Part shown: positions 47,371 through 60,060 of the stretch, piece by piece
How positions within the stretch are numbered: position 1 is the stretch's first letter
How the letters are laid out: the number at the start of each line of letters is the position of its first letter
Assembly: GCA_947179155.2 (NCBI GenBank)
Contig: OX359270.1
Coordinates: 5,897,577-5,961,576 of the forward strand
DNA: 64,000 nucleotides
Origin: Hedera helix
Taxonomy: Eukaryota; Streptophyta; Magnoliopsida; Apiales; Araliaceae
Reading direction: 5' to 3'
The notes under the pieces: generated by a model
What the model saw: the letters and a program-made list of their open reading frames with translations, nothing else
Databases searched by the model: none
What the model was told of the DNA's origin: nothing
Position numbers and translations under genes: made by a program

Positions 47371-49367
47371 TTATTATGACTAATTGTTATAAATACAGTA
47401 TAGTTAGTTCTTAGATATCAAGTCAATAAATTAATGAAATACAACTATTTAAATAACATCATAATAGAGATAACAATAATGTAAAATAAAGCATACGTTA
47501 CTGTGTAATGACAATTATTGATTCAATAATGTGAATTACTGTGCATATGTTACTGTGACAATTATTAGGTTCAATAATTTTAAAAACAGTGCAACAACAA
47601 TTATTGACTCAATGATATAAAATACAGTGTAATGACAATTATTAAATCAATAATGCAAAATACTGTGTAACAACAATTATTGAATTGATAATATAAAATA
47701 TTATGCAGTGACAATTATCGATGAAATGATGCGTAACAGTTACGGTGTCAATTATCAGACCAATAATATGAGACACTATACAATACCGTGTGTTACTGTA
47801 GAGTACCGAGTGCTACAGAAAATACCAAAAACTACCGTATGCTACTATTCTTTTATCACCGGTATTTTAACAGTTCCGTTGACTATTTTTATTTAAAAAG
47901 GTTATTTCTGTCGTTTTCTATATCCGATAAATATTCCGTTGTGGGGTCCACCAATAATTTGTTATTTCGGCGCCGTCGTACGACCCGAATATTCCCCGAC
48001 CAAACGAATATTCCCCGACAAAGCGAATATTGTCCGACAAAATAAAATTTGCAGATAACATCCTTAACTTTTAACTTGATCGATTTAACCACTTACTGTT
48101 TCAAAAAAATATATATGAAGAAAAATTAAATTTTGTATTTCATAAAATTCGGGGTCTTACAAGATCGTTGAGTTTGTCTCGAGGTGTTTGGCGTGTCAAT
48201 GTGTTAAGGCATAACATCAAATGCCTAAGGGTCCATTGCAACCACTTGAGATTCCCGAATGGAAGTGGGAACATATCAATACGGATTTTGTGACGGGTCT
48301 TCCCAAAGTTTCTCAAGACTTGGATGCGATTTGGGTCATTGTAGAGAGATCGACCAAGTCCGCTCATTTCTTGCCTATACGAGAAAACTATTCACTTGAG
48401 CGTCTAGCTAATATGTACATAAGTGAGATTGTGAGAATGTATGGCATGCCATTATCCATAGTTTTTGATCGGGACCCTAGATTCACTTCACGATTTTGGA
48501 TCAGTCTACAAAAAGCTATGGGCATCGAACTACGATTTAGTTCTGCTTATTATCCCCAAACAGATGGACAATAGGAAATGACAATTCAGACTCTTGAAAA
48601 TTTAGTGAGGCTTTGTGTGCTAGACGTCAAAGGAAGTTGGGACAAGTATTTACCATTGATTGAATTCTCCTACAACAATAGTTATCAAACAAGTATAGGA
48701 ATGACTTCATTTGAGGCTTTGTATGGACGAAAGTGTCGCTTTCCAGTATGTTAGAATGAGGTGGGAGAATCAAAATTGTTGAGACCTGAGTTAGTGCACA
48801 TGACAACATAAAAGATCCAAATGATCAGACGACGAGTACAAGTTTCACAAGAACAACAAAATGGTTATGTTGATCTTCATCGAAAGGACAAAAGTTTCAA
48901 CGTTAGAGATTATATATTCTAACGTATTTCCCCATGGAAAGGAATTACAAGGTTTGAAAAGTGAGGAAAGCTCAATCCTCGATTTATTGGCCCATTTGAA
49001 ATCATTGACTGAATAAAAACTGTGGCCTACATACTAGCTCTACCACCAAACATGTCCCGCATTCATAACGTTTTTCACATATCTATGTTACGTAAATATG
49101 TGAAAGACCCAAAACACGTTATTGAGTTAGAGCCAGATGAGATAACAGAAGATTTAACATATGAGAAGGTACCTGTCAAGATCTTGGATAGGAAGGAGCA
49201 GATCTTACGCTCAAAGATTATACCTCAAGTCATGATTTTATGAAAAAACCAAGATACTGAGGAAATGAACTAGAAGTTAGAATCTGAAATGAGAGCAAAG
49301 TATCATGATCTCTTCGAAATGTCAGGTACGTAAATTTTGGGGACAAAATTTCATTAGGAGGGGAGAA

Positions 49368-51865
49368 TGTAAGACCCCAAATTTTAATAAATAGATTTTA
49401 ATTTTTCTTATAATTTTATGCCTAAAAGTAATATGTTAAATTAATAAAAATTAAAGTTAAGGATGTTATGTGCAAAAATTTTATGTCAGACAATATTTGA
49501 TTGGTCGGGGAATATTCGTTCTATCGAGGAATATTCGTACGATGGCGCTGAAATATTCAGTTATAGGTGGACCCTACAACGAAATATTATTGGATGTAGA
49601 AAACGATAGCAGTAGCCTTTTTAAATAAAAATGGTCAACGGTATTATCATTTTTAACTGTTAAAATACCCAGTGATAAAAGTATAGTAGCATATGGTATT
49701 TTACAGCAGCACACAGTATTATACACTGTTTAAATTATTGAACTGATAAAGTTACTACTGCACAGTATTTCATCAATAATTGTCATTACACAATATTTTA
49801 CATTATTGAATCAATATTTGTCATTATACAATATTTTACATTATTGAATTAATAATTGTCATTACACAATATTTTACATTATTAATGGCACATAATTGCA
49901 CAGTGTTCCATATTATTGAATCAATAATTGTCATAATGCACAACATCTTGCAATATTGGGCCAATAATTGTTACGATAGTAGTCGCGGGTATTAAACAGT
50001 TAGACATATTTATTATTTAAAAAATACTGTATGTTCAATAATTAGGATATTAAATCAATAAAATAATATGTAAGTGTGTAACACGTGTAAGTGTGTGTTA
50101 CACGTATAAGTGTGTAACACGCGTAAATATGTAATGTGTGTAGGCGTGAAATGCGTGTTAGTTAACGAACGGTGCATATTAAAATGTGAAACCTGTGTTG
50201 GTTGATGAATGGTTTAGATTAAAATATGAGATTAAAATGTATAACGTGTGTGTGTGGAAAAGTTGGTTAAACTCTGGCTATAAATATGAGGCTTGACATA
50301 AGGAGTTTCATACATTCTTCATTCAATCTTCTTTCCACTCTAAATATTTCTTAGTATAAGTGTCTTTCTGAGTGTACGAGTATTGTTCAAGTAAGTTTTT
50401 TTTATTTATAAAAGTTATATAAACACTCACACACACATCAATTTGCAACTCTTCTTTTAAAAGACTCTTCTATTAGAAAATTTATTTTGAAAAACTTCAT
50501 TTGAAAAATTTTACTTTGAAAAATAATTTTTCTTTAAAAACTATTTTAAAGTATATTTATACTATATAGTCACTTTGATGATTTTATATACATAAAATTG
50601 GTATGTGTTACTTACTAATTAAATTATAAATATACATATAGGTTGATCAACCTCATAAAAACTGTATTTGGTCACGAGATAAGGTAAGGGGTATCATTCT
50701 TTTCATCATCATAAAGGGATATCATTTTCTTTCATACTTGTAAGGGATACCATCTTTTTCATCTTCTATCACTTAAACTTACTACGTTAAGAAAATATCT
50801 CATTTGTGCCTCTAATATTATTAAATGGTGAAAATTCTTGAATTAATAATTCATTAATATTCCCTTAATAGTTTGCACTTTATCTAATATCCTTTGACAA
50901 GAACATTCCTAATAAATTTCCATCGTCATATTTGAACTATGAACTTATGGATCTTGAACTTTTGAACTATGAACATTTTGGACTAATTCCTTATACCGTA
51001 AACCTTATCGTTAAACTTATTCCTTGTGGATCTTGAACATTACTCTTGGACTTGGACACCTTTTTTCTCTACATCATGTTGACAATTTAGACATTATTTG
51101 AATTTGGACAAAGTAAAATTTGCTAACTTCTAATGTTATTGTTTATCCTGTTTCTTCTGTTCATTATTTATATCTCTGTTGTTATTTCAATCATCAAGAA
51201 TCAGGTTGTTCTGAATATCTGAGGCCTGTGGCATAGATGATAAGTTAAAGGAGATATAGGATAAATGCGATATAATTGTTGGGTGTGTTTGGGCGGATAA
51301 CAAGGACACGTGATGAATGTTCTCTTTGGCCGGGGGCAAAGAAGAACTGTTGTTTGGCATGATCATGACCAGTGGTGTTTCAGATGATAAAAGTTGATGA
51401 TGATTTTTTTAAAAAGAGAAGCTAATAGATATCATGATCTACTTGAATCTCTTAGTGGTGATTATTTTACTGCAGTTGAACTTTGTTTAAGAACTTAACT
51501 ACTATTGTTGATTTAAATCTTGCTGTTTATATTACTCTATTAACAACTCAACTGTTGAAAGCTAAGAATAATTTAATTTTCATTATCTTAGTCATGATAT
51601 TCCTTACTGGGCTATTTGAGCTCAACATTTCCTTTTTGTTCAATTGTTTAGGAAATGAGAGCGCAACCGAAACTAGTGGGGAGAAAAGGGGAATGGAGTA
51701 GCTGTCTGAGTTAGTTGTTATAGTCTTCACTGTATTGTAGAATAGTAATAATTGTGAAGACTTAGTTGTGTATTATTGGGTACTGTACAGTGTATTGTAA
51801 TAATTTTGTTGTAGTCTTTTGATGACTCAAATTGGGTAGTGTGGGCCCGATTTGGGGACGTCACA
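49368..51865 (+). repeat. Gypsy 3' LTR (LTR 3, intron-containing)
   Basis: 2498 bases, TGTAAGACCCC ... GGGGACGTCACA. TATA box at 50279-50286, ACGTG-type repeats at ~50070-50160. The leader segment 50392-50641 has a full donor (CAA|GTAAGTTTTT) and acceptor (ATATAG|GTTGATC). Confidence 0.9.
50392..50641 (+). other. Candidate spliceable intron in the LTR leader (best-preserved copy)
   Basis: This 250-base GT-AG segment lies ~105 bases downstream of the TATA box. Its equivalents are 40891-41137 in LTR 2 and 56887-57138 (minus) in LTR 5. It is missing from LTR 1 (junction 29769/29770) and LTR 4 (junction 46864/46865) exactly at the predicted splice sites, leaving TTCAA|GTTRATCAACC. It is very T/A-rich, as plant introns are. 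Splicing is inferred from this presence/absence pattern, not observed. Confidence 0.65.
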
Positions 51866-53396
51866 TTCGGTGTCTAAAATCATCGCCATCATCAATGAGC
51901 TCGTCATCCTGACCCCACTCGACATCGCCACCAAGTTGATTCACAAAAAAATTGGACAATATAAGTCCGTAATTGAGAATTACAGAAACACCTAAATATT
52001 GTTTAATTTAAGTAACACGCAGATTATATAACTTATAATGAATAAAATACCTGAGTAGTTGGGGACTGACTCATCATCGGCCCAAAAGCCTACACTAATA
52101 CAGTAACCACCATCTGTACCACTTTGTTGCGTATCACAACAAACTGATGAAGGCGCGCATGACTAGGCAAGTCCTGATGATGGAATATCGGATCCATTCA
52201 AAAAGTCTCTAACACGCTGGACCCGAAGATTCGAAAATTGGTCCTGTAATTTATTATTTATATGTTAGTTAATTAAATTATTTTATTAACTACCTAATAT
52301 TAAAAATATTTATGACAATAGCAAATATTACCCGTATAACTAATGTTGCGGGAGACATAGTTGAGTCTTTAGGTGTATGAGTTCTATCCCAAAACTCGAT
52401 CATGCTGGGAGGTCGACCATAACTCGTCTGCATGGCCTAATAAATACATTAATAAAACATTTATTTAGTCTGCTTGTGACAATATTAAACTAAAGAACTA
52501 AGCACATATACATACCGACTTCAACTCCTCGAATGACTGTGAGCCAGTTGTATGTACTACTCAGAGCTTGCTTTAATTATTCTTCATCTGCTTAGACTTC
52601 TTTTTGAAATCATCTGTATCCCAGTATATACATATGGCATCCCATGTTGCATCACATACAATCTAGGGCTGATGAACCCGTATAGTAGTACCAGGCTTCT
52701 CCTCAACAACCTGTGCTGCCCTCTGTCTGATCACGTATAACCAGTCGACATATTTTTTCGCAACATGAGCTACAATGACTGAGTCGTAAGCCGGCTAAGA
52801 CACTCCCTATTCATTTCTATAATAAATCTTTACAAAAATGATAATATATTAAAAAAGTAGAACATTATATAACTACTATTTATGTATACGATTTAACTTG
52901 TGTAAATTTAACTTACCTGAAATTTGCGCGACACATTCTCTATAAAGGAGGCATCATAATGCGCACACTAGTTGTAGCGCATGCAACCAGAGGGGAAATG
53001 TGTCAAACAAATGGCGTGGATAGTGAACTTAGTTAGAGGGTCCAGTTTACTACAATAAAAATAAAATCCTTGTGTTATACATAGTGTCATCAAATAAATA
53101 TAATTTTTTTAATTTAGTCATTAAAGTCACATACTGCGCATAGTCAATATATACAAGGCATGTAAGTGGAACTACCGACGGACAACTAAATAAACCAAGT
53201 TTAGTCTCTTGGTGACGTCGATGATCAGTATCTGTAAGTATAATACATACTTTATATAAATGTCGAACTTTACATAAATGAAAATGAACTAATAAGATAA
53301 TAAATAATTAATCACGACAAAAACTTACTAGATGATATTGACCAGTCAACGAATCTTGTACGACCACCACCGTGGCAACCACCACTACTATGTCTA

Positions 53397-53400
<4 letters not shown>

Positions 53401-53455
<55 letters not shown>
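53401..53455. repeat. (TA)n microsatellite
   Basis: About 27 uninterrupted TA units immediately upstream of the CACTA Ptta-type transposase ATG. Confidence 0.9.
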
Positions 53456-53593
53456 TAACAAAATAACCAAAAGTAATTATTTAATTAGAATTAATTTAAT
53501 TAAATAACTGTTACTAATATTACGAATTATAAATAATACATGTATATGTTCACACTTACTACATTGATATGAGCAAATAATCTAAACTACTGA

Positions 53594-55594
53594 TTATATA
53601 TCTTCCTCTTCATTATCGGTGTCTTTGTCGTTATCATTTTCAACGATGACATAGTTGTTGACGCCCACATCTTCTTCAACTTCTACTTCATCGGGTACTT
53701 CAACGATATCATATACCTACACGTCGTCATCATTTAGCTTTACCTGGTTAGGATTGCTAATATTTTCTTGCAATGACTCATCAGTTTCAGACAGATGAAC
53801 ATCATCAAATGCTTGAATCTTAGTTGTGATAATTATATACCAGAGGTTTCTACAATTGACGACATTAGGGGCGTAGTACACTTGAGTCGCTTAACCGACT
53901 AACACGAATACATCATCAGATTTTAACTTTGACTTTATATCTACTGTGATGATTCTATTACAATCAATTTTAACACCTGTCATTATTAAACCAGTGACAC
54001 TTAAATGTAACTACCTTTTTACCACCTTGATAATTGAGCATAACCACTTCTTTTAAACAACCATAATAATTGGACTCAGCATCTTGGTAACAGCTTTCCA
54101 ACATGACAACGCTATAATTGACTGATGTCTGTTCATTCAAGTCATCGACCTTGAATTTGTACCCATTCACGTTATATTTAGGAAATGAACTAATAAGTTT
54201 GTAAGGATCTTAAATGACATCTCTAAAACGCTCATAAGCGTTATCTTCTTCAATCCTTCTTATAAACCACTATTGAAAATTTTCTATAGTGAAAGGTTCC
54301 AATTGTGGTGCAGTTAACCCTGGGTTATAAGCATACACTTCATCTTCGAATGAACTGAAAAATTAAGTCATCAGTTGAATACCGAATACTCGTTTAAATC
54401 TTAAATTTTTACAACTATAAATACGTACTTTATGTATGATGATACTTCGACCATATTTAGAAACACATATGTCGATACAAATTTAAATCTTTATCGCTCA
54501 AGTAAGTCACCATCTCATGACCAAATGGTTTAGCCAGATAAATGAATACAACTAACTCATCACCACGAGTAAAGTCAAGAATAAATACAAATCTCTCATG
54601 CACATTGACGATGACAGATTATAAGCTATCATAATCACTGACCACATAGAGTAAGGCTGATTAAAATTATTAAATAGACAAAAGCCATCCGTAGCCATGC
54701 CAAACTTGACATTTCAAAAATCCTTAGCAAATAGTGGAAAATTTTCATCAAACTTCTTCCATTTATCACCATCTGCAGGGTGAGTCAGCTGACCAGGCAA
54801 GACGCCCTTAGTTTTATGTCAACTCATATGTTCAGCAGTGTGTGACAACATGAATAAACGCTGAAGTCTCAACGAATGAGAAAAGTACTGTAAGATCTTC
54901 GTTGGCATATGCTCCTTATTTCCCCCACGTTTTATCCTCTTGTACCAAGGTAACTTACAGATATCACACTGCACCCTATCTTTGTCATTCCCGTAGTATA
55001 ACATGTAATCCTGCTCACAAGCATCGATCTTCTGATAACCCAGATTTAACCCCTTTACCATCTTCTTCACTTCATAGTAATTCAAAGGCAAGATACCTTA
55101 GGTAAGAACTCGTTGATAAGAGCAAATAAATCATTAAAGCCTCTTTCAATATAATCATGTTTATTCTTGAAGTGTAAGAGCTTCGTCACTGCAGAAAATC
55201 TAGTGTGCTTATCATTTCCACGGTACAGTGGGACCTTAGATTTAGTTAACATCTTATAAGAGGCAGTTGTCGTTTCATTTAGCTCTTACTATTCACTGCT
55301 TAACGAATGCTCATCTCCACGGCATAATAGCTACCGCCATCTAATTTCGCATAAACTAGTTGGTTTACAGTATCGTCAGTTAATTCCCCATGACGAATCC
55401 ATGTGGAATACACATATATAAACCAACGTGAAAAATAAGTCAAATTTGATGTCGTCTGGTTGCTTTCAAATCGAGTTTTTAGACTTGACACATGGACATC
55501 TCATCTTTCCATTTAGATAGTCAGCATGTTCATTTGTAAACTTCAAAGATTTTCACACCCCATCACAGTACTCAACAACTAATCCCCCTCCCAT
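53594..55594 (-). pseudogene. CACTA tnp2-type transposase
   Basis: On the minus strand from 55594: an N-terminal transposase-associated block (FTNEHADYLNGKMRCPCVKS, then YSTWIRHGEL). The tnp2 domain follows at ~55091-54820 (MPLNYYEVKKMVKGLNLGYQ, KIDACEQDYMLYYGND, CDICKLPWYK). A DUF4216 block is at 54170-53970 (NGYKFKVDDL, YYGCLKEVVMLNYQGGKKVV, FKCHWFNND), and an acidic tail ends at 53594. These are the domains, in order, of plant CACTA TNPD/TNP2 transposases. Stops such as that after EYCDGV and frame changes between blocks make it inactive. Solo LTR 5 sits six bases upstream of the ATG. Confidence 0.85.
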
Positions 55595-55599
55595 TAAAC

Positions 55600-58127
55600 T
55601 GTGACACCCTTAAATCTGGGCCCACACGACCCAAACTTGAGTTGTCAAAATACACAACAACTATTACAATACAACGTATAATGTATCACCGTACAGTATT
55701 CAAAAAAATACACAACTAAGTCTTCATTATTATTGCCACACTATTTTACAACTTATGAAGACTAATACAGCTACAATTAGGACCTTCACTCCATCCCCTG
55801 ATTAGACCCAGCTACTCTATCATCTCTTATTGAAAACAATGGAACAAAAGGAAATGGTGAGCTCAAATAGCCAGTAAATAATATCATGACTAAGATAATG
55901 ACAAATAAATTATCGTTAGCCTCCAACAGTTGAATTTTTGATAGAATAATTTAAATAGCAAGTTTTAATTTAACAACTGCAGTTAAGTTCTTAAACAAAG
56001 TTCAAATAAATAACTGCAGCAGAATAACAACCATCAGAAAAATTATATGGACTATGATGTCCACTCACTTCTCTTTTTAAGAAAAACATCATCAACTTTT
56101 ATCATATGAAACACCACTGACCATGATGATACAATTTCACAGTTCCTGGTCATAATCATGCAAGTCAACAGTTTATCTTTGCACTACGGGCCAAAGATAT
56201 TCAATATAGCACCAACGATCATGATTATACCAGTCTACAGCTTTTGGTCATAATCATACCAAACAACAGTTCATCTTTGCGCCAGGCCAAAAAGAACATT
56301 CACCACGTGCCTTAAAAGACACATCATCAAATATATCGTCTTTAACCTATCAACGCTTTTATCCAATCTGTGCCCCAGGCCACAGATATCAACAACAATT
56401 TGATTCTTGATTATTAGAATAATAATAGAGATATTAATAATGAACAGAAGAAACAGGATAAACAATAAATATCGAAAGTTTAAAATTTTTACTTTGTGCA
56501 GATTTAAATAATGTTCAAATTGTCAACATGATGTGGAGTGAAATTTAAAAATGATATTCAAGATCCACAGTTCAGAATAACGGTTACAGTTCAATAGAAA
56601 GGTTCACGTAAATAAGGTGCAATTGAAATGATATTAAATGAACCACAAACTGTTAAGAAAATTATAATCATTTCAAAAGTTTTACCAGACAATACTTAGC
56701 ATAGTAAGTTTAAGAGTATAAAAGAAATGATACCCCTTACCGTAGTAAGTTTGAATTATGAAAGATGAAAAAGATGATATCCCTTACAAGTAAGAAAGAA
56801 AATAATATTCATTTATGATGATGAAAAGAATGATACCCCTTACCTTATCACGTGACTAAATATTGATAAAAATGAGGTTGATCAACCTATATATTTATAA
56901 TATAATTAGTAATTACCACAAATAAATTTCAAGTTGTATGATAACTCATATATTATGAACTATCAAAATTATTTATATAATATAAATTTTTGTAATGTAA
57001 AATAATTACTTCAAAAATAATTTTTGAAATAATGTATCAAAATAAATCTTCTCAAAGAAGAGTCTTCTAAATGAAGATTTGTGAATACCGTGTGAAATAG
57101 GTATTTGTGCAATTACTACTTTTTAATAAAATACTTACTTGAAAAATTCTTGCACTCCTTTTGGTTTACAAACACTCAAAATAACTTTACTATTCTCAGA
57201 AAAAACTCACAAAATACATATAGAAAAATTTTATGTTTTAGGTGTGATTTTTCTATTCAGCTGAGCAAGCTATTTATAGGGGTAAAAAGGGTACTATGCG
57301 CGGTAGGTGGCTGGCGTGTTACACGTCAGCCTGAGAAATTCGGGGCAACAGCTTGACTGCTTTTCTCACCAACCCAGCAACTCATTTTTCGTGTCATTTC
57401 TCATGTGGCCCCGACAAAGGGCCCACATGTTTACTATTCAAAATAATAATAATTTTTTTTTTAAATTTTTTCTTGTGGGTCCAACATATATAATAAAATA
57501 ATGTTACAACAATAATTCAACAATAATGTAAGAAACACGCTACAGATTATTATTAATTTAATAATATAAATTACTATATATTTAGTACTGTGATAATTAT
57601 TAGGTTCAATAATTTTAAAATACAGTGCAATAACAATTATTGATTCAATGATATAAAATACAGTGTAATGACAATTATTGAATCAATAATGCAAAATACT
57701 GTGTAACAACAATTATTGATGAATACTCTGCAATGACTACGTTATCAGATCAATAATATGAGACATTGTGCAATACCGTGTGTTATTGTAGAATACCGTA
57801 AAATACCATATACTAATATTCTTTTATCACCGGTATTTTAACAGTTAAAAGTGATAACACCGTTGACTATTTTTATTTAAAAATGTTACTTCTATCGTTT
57901 TCTATATTCGACAAATATTCCATTGTGGGGTTCACCAATGATTAGTTATTTCGGTGCCGTCGTACGACCGAATATTCCCCGAAAAAATGAATATTGTCTG
58001 ACATAATAAAATTTGCACATAATATCCTTAACTTTTAACTTTGTCAATTTAAATACTTACTGTTTCAGAAAAAAATATATATGAAAAAAAATTAAATTTT
58101 GTATTTCATAAAATTCGGGGTCTTACA
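55600..58127 (-). mobile_element. Solo LTR 5 of the gypsy family, reversed, intron-containing form
   Basis: Read on the minus strand it starts TGTAAGACCCCGAATTTTAT and ends GGGTGTCACA. TATA box (minus) at 57271-57278. The leader segment 56887-57138 (minus) keeps a donor (TTCAA|GTAAGTATTTT) and an acceptor (ATATATAG|GTTGATCAACC). The flanks TAAAC and CAAAT are not an exact duplication (two differences). It lies between the CACTA promoter region and the tnp2 coding start. Confidence 0.85.
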
Positions 58128-58679
58128 CAAATTGTATCCTACGATACATCCAACTTTGATCATCTTACATCTTTAATTGAAAAGGTACTATCAAACCAGG
58201 GTTAGTGTATATGCTTCATGCATGAATCCTACATATATATATCTTCGGTCTAAAGGGGGTCAGACTTCTATCCTGTTCCTAGATGCATCTCCTCACTAGC
58301 TCCAACACATTGAGCACGTTTATTATATTTTAAGAAAATTTCGGCAACAACTCCCTATGGTCTCCAAGTACACAAAATAAATCATGACAACATAGTTTAA
58401 CTATGCACTCGGAGAACATGCAGATATACTAGCAGAAAAGTCTTCAAAACAGAAAAAACGTGCTCAAGCGGTTGACACCAACCTAAGTGAGAGACATAAT
58501 ATCCAAGAACAGTTCCAGACTGGGGACTATTTGGTCTTTATTCCTAGTGAGTGAATGTCAAACGAGTTTCTAAGCTCTTAACCAAGCTACATATATATGT
58601 GATTTGATTTAATTGGGGTTATTCGATATTCACTCGTTATAAGTGAATGTTAAACAGATTTATAAGCCACAAAGTAAAC
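58128..58679. other. CACTA upstream region, unassigned
   Basis: Sequence of ordinary complexity (for example AGACTGGGGACTATTTGG near 58520) with no convincing frame. An ATTGAATGTTAAACAG/GTGAATGTCAAACG pair at ~58550 and ~58645 is a weak direct repeat. It may include the promoter or leader of the CACTA tnp2 gene. Confidence 0.3.
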
Positions 58680-59430
58680 TTGAATTAGTTTGATTTTTAT
58701 TTAATTTATTTAATTATATGTAATTATATTTATTTAATTATTTTAATTTATTTTAGTCATATTTAATATATTTTATTTTAATTTATTATTTTATTATATT
58801 ATATTTACTTTTTTAAAATTTAATTTACTTTAGTATTCATTTATTTATTAAATAAATTTAATTTAATTTATTATTTTATTATAATATATTTTATTATTTA
58901 ATTTAATTAATTAATTAATTTTAATTTAATATGTCTAATTTATTTTATTATTTCATTTTATATAATTATAGTTAATTAAATTTAATTTATCATTTTATTT
59001 TATTTACTACACTATACTTTATTTTAATTTAATTTATCATTTTATTATAGTATATTTAATTTATTTTGTTTTATTATTAATTTCTTTATTAAATATGTTT
59101 AATTTAATTTATTGATTTATTTTTTATAATTTAATTTATTGATTTATTTTAATTTAATATATTTAATATAATTATAGTTAATTAAATTAAATTTTATTTA
59201 ATTAAATTTATTTTATAATACTTTATTTTAATTTAATTTATCATTTTACTATATTGCATTTAATTTATTTTAATTTAACTTAATGTATTATTTTATTTTA
59301 TTAATTAATTTTAATATTATATTTTTATTTTATTATATTATGTTAATTGAATTTATTAATTTATTTTAAAATGTTATTTTATTATATTTATTTTTATTTA
59401 ATTTATTTTTTTAATTTCGATAAAAATTCT
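58680..59430. repeat. Low-complexity TTTAATTTA-type tract
   Basis: About 750 bases made almost wholly of TTTAATTTA, TTTATTTTA and TTTATTATTTTA variants, nearly devoid of G and C. Similar but shorter tracts occur in the solo LTR 38680-40206 (38800-38950). Confidence 0.8.
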
Positions 59431-59859
59431 GTCAGAAATACTAAATTTAACAAATCGCAAAATACGTACACTAACATTAACATTGCTCAGTGTGCTTCAA
59501 TCCCATACAACTAGCTCAGTGTAAAATTCTTTCAATTCCATGCAACTAACAGTAACATGCATTTCTCAGTTTAAAATTTAATATATACATCCCAAATAGC
59601 AATATATACATCCCAAATAATCTCATATATACAACTAACAATATTGCTCAGTACTGTATGCATCCTAAATAATATAGCAATGAAGATATGATTTCTTCAA
59701 TTTAGGGCTAACACTATACATCCCAAATAAAATAGCAGCACAATATATGATTTCTTCAATATATTTAGAGCTAAAGAAAATTAGCAGTTTTTAACCCTAA
59801 CTACAAAAAAATAAGTAACGCCTAACCTTTAAATTGAAGGTAACAATAACGGAGGAATA

Positions 59860-60060
59860 GGAAGATGCCAAAATGATTGCTGCCGCCGCAAACTGCCGTG
59901 AACGGCGCCAACCGCCGCGAATAAGCCCTAGATCTAAAAATCTTAGGGTTTATATGGAGCTAAATTAGGATTTTAAGGGTAGATCTAAACAAAGATTATA
60001 AAATAGATGAAAAAGGTGAAGAAGTTTTGTAATCTTAAACAAAAATTAAGAATCGCCGCT
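59860..60060 (-). promoter_or_regulatory. GC-rich leader-like block of the CACTA element
   Basis: A short GC-rich stretch (GCTGCCGCCGC, CGGCGCCAACCGCCGCG, 59880-59922), next to CTAGATCTAAAAATCTTAGGG, stands out from the AT-rich surroundings. In the minus orientation it lies upstream of the tnp2 gene and may be its leader or promoter. By position only. Confidence 0.3.

Larger units (their letters stand above)
45300..48161 (-). mobile_element. Solo LTR 4 of the gypsy family, reversed, intron-less form
   Basis: The exact 5-bp duplication AGATC flanks it (45295-45299 and 48162-48166). Read on the minus strand it starts TGTAAGACCCCGAATTTTAT and ends GGGGGCGTCACA. TATA box (minus) at 47011-47018. 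The leader junction at 46864/46865 reads TGTTCAA|GTTAATCAACC with no intron. It differs from LTRs 1-3 by private tandem repeats (46491-46700 and 47108-47370) and lacks the ACGTG array, so it is a separate subfamily. Confidence 0.9.
45040..49243 (+). pseudogene. Gypsy integrase and C-terminal chromodomain-like tail, split by a solo LTR
   Basis: The zinc-binding part (IEAHNTSFAIYPESTKMYRD, FWWNNMKKEI) ends at 45299. After the solo LTR it resumes at 48162: IVEFVSRCLACQCVKA, PLQPLEIPEWKWEHINTDFV (first catalytic Asp), FDRDPRFTSRFW (second Asp), YYPQTDGQ, then a stop immediately before the catalytic Glu of the TDGQxE motif. More conserved blocks follow: WDKYLPLIEFSYNNSYQTSI and FEALYGRKC. The tail VFHISMLRKYVKDPKHVI and LTYEKVPVKILDRKEQILRS is typical of Del/Tekay elements. 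Multiple stops; non-functional. Confidence 0.9.
38269..51865 (+). mobile_element. Ty3/gypsy chromovirus (Del/Tekay-like), full length but defective
   Basis: The 5' LTR is 38269-42436, the 3' LTR 49368-51865, both TGTAAGACC...ACA. Flanking bases are TCCGG (38264-38268) and TTCGG (51866-51870), a 5-bp duplication with one change. The primer-binding site TGGTATCAGAGC (initiator-Met tRNA) is at 42439-42450. The polypurine tract lies just before the 3' LTR (GGGGACAAAATTTC ... AGGAGGGGAGAA, ~49339-49367). Order is gag, protease, RNase H, integrase, chromodomain-like tail; most of reverse transcriptase is deleted. Two younger solo LTRs are nested inside (38680-40206 and 45300-48161). It interrupts the CACTA transposase gene. 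Confidence 0.9.
38214..53401 (-). pseudogene. CACTA transposase, Ptta/En/Spm (transposase_24) type, split by the gypsy element
   Basis: On the minus strand the gene starts at 53401 (MARHSSGGCHGGG, RTRFVDWSISS, then a donor). It continues through HTTGSQSFEELKSVY (~52500-52555), YGRPPSMIEFWDRTHT (~52400) and VGFWADDESV (~52080) to an acidic tail, GGDVEWGQDDELIDDGDDF, ending at 51871. The last ~17 codons lie beyond the gypsy insertion at 38268-38214 and run in frame to a TAA. Removing the insertion and one copy of its target duplication restores the frame across the join. Family members bind the element ends and act with the tnp2 product. In-frame stops elsewhere and the insertion make it dead. 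A (TA)n run (53401-53455) lies at its start. Confidence 0.7.

Noticed and set aside
38269..51865. Endogenous pararetrovirus (Caulimoviridae) instead of a retrotransposon
   Set aside because: True LTRs, a primer-binding site, a polypurine tract, an integrase and a 5-bp target duplication identify a Ty3/gypsy retrotransposon; no movement-protein or coat features were seen.
53400..53456. Possible Z-DNA or origin-like element in the TA run
   Set aside because: A plain (TA)n microsatellite explains it; nothing else at the site supports a special role.
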